7,448 nt of DNA. Source: Rhodospirillaceae bacterium (GTDB lineage Bacteria; Pseudomonadota; Alphaproteobacteria; Micavibrionales; Micavibrionaceae). The stretch covers positions 1-7,448 of the forward strand of contig DMIT01000038.1 of assembly GCA_003452275.1 (NCBI GenBank). The letters run 5' to 3'. The translations under genes and the position numbers were made by a program. The notes under the pieces are model-generated. The model did no database searches. It was not told the origin of the DNA and saw only the letters and a list, made by a program, of their open reading frames with translations. This document shows, piece by piece, positions 1 through 5,346 of this stretch (position 1 is the stretch's first letter; each line of letters opens with the position of its first letter).

Positions 1-870
1 GAATGTTTTGATGCGTGCAATCTGCGATGCAACCGATGCCCGTTCAATCAGCGCCGGCGACAACCCGATCAAATGCGCAAAGATTTCATTGCCGACAATA
101 TTATCCAGCCGTCCCGCCAGCCATGATAATCCCTGTGAACGGATGCGGCGCAAGATCCATTCAAAACAAATCGCCATTGATGCCCCGAGGATCAGCATCG
201 GCATAATCGATACTGCCCCCGCAGAAACCACGCGGTCATAGACAACCATGATGAATAAGGGCGTACTCAGCGCAATCATATTCAGCATCAGTCCGGCGGC
301 CATCACCTGAACGAAGGTTTCTTTGAACCGCCCCAGCAATGCCCTGAACCATGTATGACCGCTACCGGCCCGCATGAATTTTGAAATAGTGGCCCTGTTT
401 TCATCATAAGGCTGGAAAAACCATACCTTGCTGGAACCACCGGATTGCGGCGGATGTTCGGTGATGAGGAGAGAGGCGGGGTCATAGAATTTTAAATGAC
501 CCTGTGCATTTTCCCCCAGAATAATAAACGGTTCGCCTTTGCCGGTCATGAACAAACAGGGCAATAGGCGGTGATCGATATCTTTCAATTGACACATGGC
601 TGGGCGTGCAAAATATCCTAGATGCGCCATGGTATTTAGGGTATCGTCTTCGTCCAGAAACGTATCTTCGTAGGGGAGAGCCTCTAGAATCTGGCGGACA
701 CTCGCCGAAGGTTTCAAGGTCATGATAAGGGCGCACAGGCATTTTTCCCATACCCCGCCCTGTGCGAAATTCTGGCGGCCTGATTTTTCAAGCAAATTCA
801 TCATTGTCCAGATGGGGCTGTTTTCATGCAGATGCGAAAAATCAGCAGATAGGCGTTCTTCATGCATCAT
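1..870 (-). CDS. Type I secretion ABC transporter with inactive C39-peptidase-like N-terminal domain (partial)
   Basis: An open frame of 290 codons runs from ATG at 870-868 to the left edge without a stop, so the C-terminal part, including the ATP-binding domain, is outside the window. Residues about 1-150 resemble the C39-like domain of LapB/LssB-type exporters: the LPCLFMTGKGEPFIILG segment (about 103-119) and FYDPA (128-132) align with the second half of a C39 peptidase. The usual catalytic Cys motif is not seen, and the catalytic His position of the HFVVL-type motif is a Pro (114). The domain is therefore probably a substrate-docking module, not a protease. Two membrane segments follow (about 186-210 and 217-238), with PLFIMVVYDRVV (204-215), a motif typical of type I secretion permease/ATPases. 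The start overlaps the preceding stop as ATGA, with AGGGA just upstream acting as ribosome binding site. A second ATG follows immediately and could also be used. Export role is inferred from family and context; ATPase competence cannot be judged here. Confidence 0.87.
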   Translation of the reverse strand, partial: MMHEERLSADFSHLHENSPIWTMMNLLEKSGRQNFAQGGVWEKCLCALIMTLKPSASVRQILEALPYEDTFLDEDDTLNTMAHLGYFARPAMCQLKDIDHRLLPCLFMTGKGEPFIILGENAQGHLKFYDPASLLITEHPPQSGGSSKVWFFQPYDENRATISKFMRAGSGHTWFRALLGRFKETFVQVMAAGLMLNMIALSTPLFIMVVYDRVVSAGAVSIMPMLILGASMAICFEWILRRIRSQGLSWLAGRLDNIVGNEIFAHLIGLSPALIERASVASQIARIKTF

Positions 871-2579
871 TTTAATTCCCTGTAGGGTTTGATGTTGACC
901 TGTTCCGGATGAAGGGCCGGTTGAACCAGCGTGCCTTGCTGCAGATGATAGGTGCAGGTGGCCAGACTTTGGAGATTGGGGTCGTCCGATACCAGAATAA
1001 GGGTCGTTTGCCCTTTCAGTCCGGCGAGCAATGAATAGACCAAGGCATAGCCTTCGCTGTCCAGTGCGCGGTCTGCATTATCGAACAGGACAAGTTTTGG
1101 TCGGGTTGCCAGCGCGCGCACCATCGCAATGCGCTGTTTCAACCCGGGGGGAATTGTGTCGGTCATATTACCGCTTAGGAATGTATCAAAGCCCGATGGC
1201 AGTCGGGATACATCACGATCAACCTTTAACAAACCCGCCAGTTCGCGCACATCCTTTTCATCGGTCTGGCCGAAGCAGGTTAGATTGTCGCGAATGGTAC
1301 CGCGGAAAATGACTCCCTCGGTTCGGATATAGCCGATATGACGCGACAATGTATTGACCGGATAGCGTGATACATTCATGCCATCGACATCGATATGACC
1401 ATGGGCCGGCGGATAAATTCCGGCGATCAGGTGCAGCAATGTCGTTTTACCGCTGCCATCCGTCCCCGTGAATAATACGACTTCTCCGGCTTTGACATCG
1501 AAACCGATATCTTTCAAAAGCCATGGGTCTTGCTTTTTGTAACGGAAATGAAGGCCTGACACGGTCAATGTTCCCTGACGTTCCGGCTCGGTCACGATTT
1601 CGGCGGGGGAATGGAGTGGGGTATTGAAAAGCTGTTGCACCTTTTCGCGGGACAAGGTGAAATTCTGATATTTCGCCCACAGAACCAGCGCACGCTGCAC
1701 AGGTTGCATCATGCGCCCCGAGAGGAGGAGCGTTGCAATCAGCACCCCTGTCGTCACATTATTTTCCAACACGAAATACGCACCGACAAAAACAACCGCC
1801 CCCACCATGATATGGGAGAAGATCGTTCCCATATCGAACGTGGCGGCGGTATCCTGCGTGACTTTGTAATTGGCGAGGGAGGATTTCTTTTCAAAGGATT
1901 CATATCGTCTTTCAAAAAAATTCTCGAGGGCGAAAGATTTGATGGTGTGAATGCCTTCCAAAGATTCAATCAGGAAATTAAACCGTTCATCATCGGCTTC
2001 GTCCCTGTCTTTGAGCGCCTGACGCAGTCTGGAACCCTGCATCAGGGATATGAGAGTGAATAGACCCAGAATGACTGCGGGGACAATCACTAGCGGCCCC
2101 GCGATATAATAGATCAGCGCAAAGAAAAGGGGCAAAAAGGCGAGTTCGAACAAGGTCACCAGCGCATAGCCGTTATAAAAATCTTTCAATTTCCCAATCG
2201 CCGCCATGCGGTGCAAATGTTCACCCATGCCGAAAGCATGAATATGCCGCGGGTTCGATTTCAGGACATGGGTCATGGCTTCGCAGGAAAGGCGATGTTC
2301 ATAGGCCGCCCCCGCCCAACCCATCATATAGGCGCGGCTTAGACGCAAAATCGTCTCCAGAAACAGGGCAATGCACACACCGGTGATTAAAACTGGCAGC
2401 GTCCCTGAATCAGGGTTCGGCAAAATACGGTTATAGACCTGTGTCGTCATCACCGGTAAAGCCAGCGATAAAATGTTAATCGCCAATGTGCCGAGCAATA
2501 GACTGAACACGCTGATCCGGAATCCATCGGGCCGCAATGTGACGGCTTTAGAAGGATGTTTTCTGATTTTTGTCCCCAT
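867..2579 (-). CDS. Type I secretion ABC half-transporter (TMD plus NBD) with degenerate ATPase motifs
   Basis: A 570-residue half-size ABC exporter with a transmembrane domain (about 20-310) and an ATP-binding domain (about 335-555). LPVMTTQVYNRILP (41-54) is the type I secretion permease motif. There is no C39 or C39-like extension. The aromatic A-loop residue is Tyr347 and Walker A is GTDGSGKT (372-379, Lys378), so nucleotide binding looks possible. Other motifs are abnormal: the Q-loop Gln is Thr420, the signature LSGGQ reads IPPGL (476-480), the Walker B aspartate is Asp500 but the catalytic Glu is Asn501, and the H-switch His is Asp532. The D-loop RALD (504-507) is near normal. Family knowledge says these residues drive hydrolysis, so I infer a weakly active or inactive ATPase, perhaps working as a heterodimer with the next gene product. 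The start codon shares one base with the upstream stop (TAATG), and the stop overlaps the next start (ATGA). It is the middle gene of the unit. It is not a frameshifted pseudogene, because the frame is intact throughout. Confidence 0.93.
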   Translation of the reverse strand: MGTKIRKHPSKAVTLRPDGFRISVFSLLLGTLAINILSLALPVMTTQVYNRILPNPDSGTLPVLITGVCIALFLETILRLSRAYMMGWAGAAYEHRLSCEAMTHVLKSNPRHIHAFGMGEHLHRMAAIGKLKDFYNGYALVTLFELAFLPLFFALIYYIAGPLVIVPAVILGLFTLISLMQGSRLRQALKDRDEADDERFNFLIESLEGIHTIKSFALENFFERRYESFEKKSSLANYKVTQDTAATFDMGTIFSHIMVGAVVFVGAYFVLENNVTTGVLIATLLLSGRMMQPVQRALVLWAKYQNFTLSREKVQQLFNTPLHSPAEIVTEPERQGTLTVSGLHFRYKKQDPWLLKDIGFDVKAGEVVLFTGTDGSGKTTLLHLIAGIYPPAHGHIDVDGMNVSRYPVNTLSRHIGYIRTEGVIFRGTIRDNLTCFGQTDEKDVRELAGLLKVDRDVSRLPSGFDTFLSGNMTDTIPPGLKQRIAMVRALATRPKLVLFDNADRALDSEGYALVYSLLAGLKGQTTLILVSDDPNLQSLATCTYHLQQGTLVQPALHPEQVNIKPYRELK

Positions 2580-4453
2580 TATCCGAACAGCCCCCCTAAC
2601 CCGCTGCCGGCATGATGGGTCAGATGCGATATATCCAGTGCCCCCAGACCTTCGGCAACCCCGCCGACAGGATCAGGAAGGGCATCGCCCATATTTCCAT
2701 GATGAACAATGTCATCAAATAATCCGCCAGTCCCGATCCCGTTTTCTGTCCAGACATTGCTGAGAATATCGGTGATACCGCTATCCCCCGCCATATGGGT
2801 TCCGCCGATTCCGCCGAGCAGATCAAGGGCTTCATTGACAACGGGATCAACGATACCCAGAAACTGGGTCGGCAGACCAATGGTGATATCAAGATCACCC
2901 ACCAGATTTTCCAATGGATCAAGCGTGATTTCAGGGATATGCAGGCCCAAAGGTTCAAGGCCGGTGACAATAAGGTCGGTATCGCCCACGCCATTATCCG
3001 TTTCCGGAACACAATTGAGCAGATTGAGAACCGGATCAATGACGCAAGGGGTCAGCACAGCATTGACAACACCCTGCGCGCAGTCTGTGACTCCCTGAAC
3101 GACGTCACCCCCGGGGAGACATTCTATTTCAGGCAAGATGCCAAGGACATCCCCCACGGCGACATCTAAACCCTGCCCGAATGTGTGATCGAAAAATTCG
3201 ATGTCCAAGGCACCTTCTAAACCTTCCGGACTGAGAATATCCAGTATTTCGGGGACGGAGATGATATCTATATTTCCCAGACTTTCAATCGTGTCGTGCA
3301 ATTCTCCGACCAAAGCTGCCGGCTCTAAAAGCTGGGTCGGCAGATTGACCGTTAGATCGATATCGCCCACCAGATTTTCCAGCGGGTCGAGCGCGATGTC
3401 CGGCAGATGAATTCCCAAAGGGTCAAGGCCATTGATTACAAGGTCGGTATCGCCTGTGCCATTATCGGTTCCCGCGCCGCCATTGAGCAGATCGAAACCG
3501 ATCACGGCCCCCAGATCGGCCACCACGGGAATATGGAGACCCGTCAAATCCTGCACCAGATCAGTGACATGTGCCGTGACGGCATTCACACTGATATCCC
3601 CCGCAATCGAATCTTCGATCAGAACCCCGACATGCGCGCCGACAGTATCCAGCAGCGTCGCATCCAGATTGAGAGCGATATGCCCGTTTCCGGTCAGTAA
3701 ATCCGTCAGGTGATTGGTGATATGGGTCACGGTATCGCCGACGACATTATTGACAACATTGCACAGGACATTGGTCACCGCCCCGCCAATATCGGTTATA
3801 TGGTTGGTGACGTTATTGACGATATGGGTCACGTCGCCCTGAATGATATTTTCAACGACGGTATGATTTTCGGAATAATGGTTATGCGTGTCCCCTTGGA
3901 CGACCATTGATGAATTGGTATCGCCACCCACATTATCCCCTATGTTGCCGCCCATCGCGATATAGGATGAAGGTGAAAAGAGAGCGGTTCCAGAGGACAG
4001 CGTACTGACAGGCAGTGAGGCCGAAGCGGTGCCTGTCAAATGTTCCGCAGTCGCCGCACCATTGCCGAGCGATGCATTTCCAATCACCAGCGAGGGCCCT
4101 GCGGCCAGTGAAGGGCTATATCCCGTATCACCCGTCTTTAAACCAATGACAGGGGCATGGGCAATCGTCGGAACAAAGCCATTGAGAGATGCAAGATTTG
4201 AAATATGCACATCATCCACGCCGGACAAAGAATCCATATCCATGGCTATCTGGTCGTTGCTTTGTCCCGATTGCAAACTGAGAAAACTGAGATTTCCCGA
4301 TCCGAAGAGACTTTCGGTCACGCCATCCATATCTTCGGCAAAATATTCATCTGCATCCAATTTTCCGGCTGGCATCGTCAGCGGTGCAGAAAAGAAATCC
4401 AGTTGTTGTTGTGATTCGGTCGCGTCGCTTTGAAAGGTATAATAATTAGCCAT
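2579..4453 (-). CDS. Unrecognised, extremely acidic 624-residue protein; candidate type I secretion cargo
   Basis: I do not recognise the family. The protein has no Arg, only two Lys (31, 106), and about 60 Asp plus 25 Glu by hand count, giving a very low predicted pI. No N-terminal signal peptide or membrane segment is visible, and there is no double-glycine leader. Residues 1-180 are Ser/Gly/Ala/Asp-rich and look low in structure. Residues 189-254 are rich in Asn, His, Thr and Val/Ile spaced every three to four residues, possibly coiled coil. A 47-residue unit occurs twice (330-376, 486-532), and four Cys lie between the copies (445, 458, 470, 481). The tail is Gly/His/Leu-rich and ends in LGGLFG. 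No RTX GGxGxD nonapeptides are present. Being first in a unit with two type I secretion ABC genes, acidic and lacking a signal peptide, it fits a secreted or surface cargo; this is inference. The start is fixed by an in-frame TAA two codons upstream (4459-4457), and a G-rich tract (about 4463-4470) can serve as ribosome binding site. Confidence 0.85.
   Translation of the reverse strand: MANYYTFQSDATESQQQLDFFSAPLTMPAGKLDADEYFAEDMDGVTESLFGSGNLSFLSLQSGQSNDQIAMDMDSLSGVDDVHISNLASLNGFVPTIAHAPVIGLKTGDTGYSPSLAAGPSLVIGNASLGNGAATAEHLTGTASASLPVSTLSSGTALFSPSSYIAMGGNIGDNVGGDTNSSMVVQGDTHNHYSENHTVVENIIQGDVTHIVNNVTNHITDIGGAVTNVLCNVVNNVVGDTVTHITNHLTDLLTGNGHIALNLDATLLDTVGAHVGVLIEDSIAGDISVNAVTAHVTDLVQDLTGLHIPVVADLGAVIGFDLLNGGAGTDNGTGDTDLVINGLDPLGIHLPDIALDPLENLVGDIDLTVNLPTQLLEPAALVGELHDTIESLGNIDIISVPEILDILSPEGLEGALDIEFFDHTFGQGLDVAVGDVLGILPEIECLPGGDVVQGVTDCAQGVVNAVLTPCVIDPVLNLLNCVPETDNGVGDTDLIVTGLEPLGLHIPEITLDPLENLVGDLDITIGLPTQFLGIVDPVVNEALDLLGGIGGTHMAGDSGITDILSNVWTENGIGTGGLFDDIVHHGNMGDALPDPVGGVAEGLGALDISHLTHHAGSGLGGLFG
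2858..2998 (-). repeat. Internal protein repeat, copy 2 (residues 486-532 of the acidic protein)
   Basis: This is the second copy of the 47-residue unit. It starts DNGVGDTDLI, carries the same LDPLENLVGD core and ends GLPTQFL. The alternation of hydrophobic and acidic/polar residues (for example GDLDITIGL) suggests beta-strands in a modular extracellular-type domain; the structure is inferred. No third full copy is visible, though GDIS..., GNIDI... and ALDIEF... segments elsewhere have a similar strand-like pattern. Confidence 0.85.
3326..3466 (-). repeat. Internal protein repeat, copy 1 (residues 330-376 of the acidic protein)
   Basis: This segment encodes a 47-residue unit starting DNGTGDTDLV and ending NLPTQLL. 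It matches copy 2 at 33 of 47 positions by hand alignment, and nearly all differences are conservative (Ile/Leu/Val, Asp/Glu). The invariant core is LDPLENLVGD. Copies are 156 residues (468 bp) apart. The DNA has also kept short identical stretches, such as aaggtcggtatcgcc on the plus strand. This points to duplication within the gene followed by divergence under selection to keep hydrophobic and acidic positions. Confidence 0.85.
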
Positions 4454-4481
4454 AACTTAAATCCCCCACCCAAAATTACAC

Positions 4482-4497
4482 TTATTGGTTGTTATTG
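4482..4497 (+). repeat. TTATTG direct repeat with 10-bp period
   Basis: TTATTG occurs at 4482-4487 and 4492-4497. Regulators of the OmpR/PhoB family usually bind as head-to-tail dimers to direct repeats with about 10-11 bp period, so this is a candidate site for the regulator encoded at 4588. The second half-site overlaps the candidate -10 box for the minus-strand unit, which would favour repression if both calls are right. The motif is short and A+T-rich, so chance is possible. Confidence 0.3.
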
Positions 4498-4499
4498 TA
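4494..4499 (-). promoter_or_regulatory. Candidate -10 box for the acidic protein/ABC unit
   Basis: On the minus strand this reads TACAAT, one mismatch from TATAAT, 40 bp upstream of the ATG at 4453. At 17 bp spacing the -35 position (4517-4522) reads CAACAC on the minus strand, which is poor. That could mean an activator-dependent promoter, or that this is not a promoter at all. Confidence 0.35.
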
Positions 4500-4557
4500 T
4501 TCATCCTAACACCCATGTGTTGCAATCAAATGTAATTTATGTTTCAAAATTGTTGGG

Positions 4558-4567
4558 AAGAATTCTT
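4558..4567. repeat. Perfect 10-bp palindrome AAGAATTCTT in the regulator's upstream region
   Basis: AAGAATTCTT is its own reverse complement and lies 20 bp before the start codon of the response regulator. It may be an operator half-pair for a dimeric repressor or simply a chance A+T-rich palindrome. It has no loop, so it would not form a terminator hairpin. Confidence 0.25.
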
Positions 4568-4587
4568 TCGTTTCGAATTTGAGATAA

Positions 4588-5322
4588 ATGCAAAATATAA
4601 AAGATACTGTCCTGTTGGTGGAAGATGATCTCTGTATTCGGGAACTGGAAAAGCATGACTTGCAGCAGGACGGATATGACGTGCTGGAGGCCCCCGATGC
4701 CTGCACCATTTTTCAAATTCTGAAACGTGACTGCCGGATTGATACGATTTTGCTGGATATCGGGTTGCCGGACGGGAACGGGCTCGACCTGATTGCAAAG
4801 ATCCGTGAACATACGGACGCCCCGATCATCATTGTCAGCGGCCGGAACGGAACGACCGACCGCGTGGTCGGACTGGAAATGGGGGCGGATGATTATATCA
4901 GCAAGCCGATTGAGATCCGGGAATTTCTGGCCCGCGTGCGGGCGCATGTGCGGCGTTATAAGGAATCGTCGACGACCACATTCTTTCATCCCCCGAAGCC
5001 CACCAAAGTCAAATTTGGTCGTTGGGTTCTGGATCGGTCAAAATACCAGATTTTTGATATAGAAGGCAGTGAAGGCAGCCTGACCACCAAAGAATTTATC
5101 CTGCTGGATGCCCTGATTACCGCCACGGGACGCACCCTTAGCCGCGAACATCTGTTCACCTTGGTACACGGAGAGAGCAGCGATTCTTATGACCGCGCCA
5201 TTGATGTCCAGATCACCCGTATCCGCCACAAAATCTGCGAAGATGCCCGCAACCCGCAAATGATAAAAACCGTCAGGGGCATCGGATATATGTTCGAAGG
5301 CAAAATAGAAATCCTTGGTTGA
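4588..5322 (+). CDS. OmpR/PhoB-family two-component response regulator
   Basis: A 244-residue transcription factor. The receiver domain (about 6-124) has the acidic pocket Glu12-Asp13 in LLVEDD, the phospho-acceptor Asp57 in ILLDIGLPDGNG, the switch Ser84 in IIIVSGR, Tyr103, and the invariant Lys106 in DDYISKP. All phosphorylation residues are present. The C-terminal winged-helix domain (about 140-238) shows SLTTKEFILLDAL (164-176) and the family signature AIDVQITRIRHKI (204-216) with TVRGIGYMF (228-236). The length is normal for the family. The start is fixed because the codon immediately before ATG is an in-frame TAA (4585-4587); the ribosome binding site is weak (GAG at 4581-4583). No histidine kinase is in the window. 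It lies 24 bp upstream of the TolC-family gene and diverges from the secretion unit, so control of these genes is likely but inferred. The exact subgroup is uncertain. Confidence 0.95.
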   Translation: MQNIKDTVLLVEDDLCIRELEKHDLQQDGYDVLEAPDACTIFQILKRDCRIDTILLDIGLPDGNGLDLIAKIREHTDAPIIIVSGRNGTTDRVVGLEMGADDYISKPIEIREFLARVRAHVRRYKESSTTTFFHPPKPTKVKFGRWVLDRSKYQIFDIEGSEGSLTTKEFILLDALITATGRTLSREHLFTLVHGESSDSYDRAIDVQITRIRHKICEDARNPQMIKTVRGIGYMFEGKIEILG

Positions 5323-5346
5323 CCCGCAACAGAAAAGAGAAATCAG

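Larger units (their letters stand above)
4473..4538. repeat. 8-bp inverted repeat AAATTACA/TGTAATTT flanking the centre of the divergent region
   Basis: AAATTACA at 4473-4480 and TGTAATTT at 4531-4538 are exact reverse complements separated by 50 bp. The pair is roughly symmetrical about the candidate promoter area. It could be a pair of operator sites read by one regulator from both sides. In A+T-rich DNA an 8-bp match is weak evidence on its own. Confidence 0.3.
4454..4587. promoter_or_regulatory. Divergent A+T-rich control region between the acidic-protein gene and the response regulator
   Basis: These 134 bp separate two genes reading outward and are visibly richer in A and T than the flanking coding DNA. 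Both promoters must lie here unless transcription enters from elsewhere. It holds a -10-like box for the minus strand, a 10-bp-period direct repeat, a distant inverted repeat and a 10-bp palindrome (listed separately). I find no convincing -35/-10 pair for the plus strand. The adjacent OmpR/PhoB-type regulator is an obvious candidate to bind here, but no recognised operator sequence proves it. Confidence 0.7.

Noticed and set aside
303..751. Two short minus-strand open frames (60 and 89 codons) in the left part of the window
   Set aside because: They are out of frame with the continuous 290-codon frame from 870 to the left edge, which encodes a recognisable ABC transporter.
1611..2063. 150-codon plus-strand open frame opposite the 570-residue ABC gene
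   Set aside because: It is antisense to a well-supported ABC transporter, and its translation has no recognisable domain.
867..2579. The degenerate ABC gene as a pseudogene
   Set aside because: The frame is intact over 570 codons, the junctions are coupled on both sides, Walker A is preserved, and the substitutions sit at specific catalytic positions instead of being spread as random decay.
2709..3169. Long plus-strand open frames (124-129 codons) opposite the acidic protein gene
   Set aside because: They arise antisense to a gene that never uses Arg codons and has biased repeat composition; no ribosome binding site or family resemblance is seen.
2579..4453. RTX calcium-binding repeats in the acidic protein
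   Set aside because: Gly/Asp-rich stretches such as DNGTGDTD occur, but no run of GGxGxDxxx nonapeptides is present.
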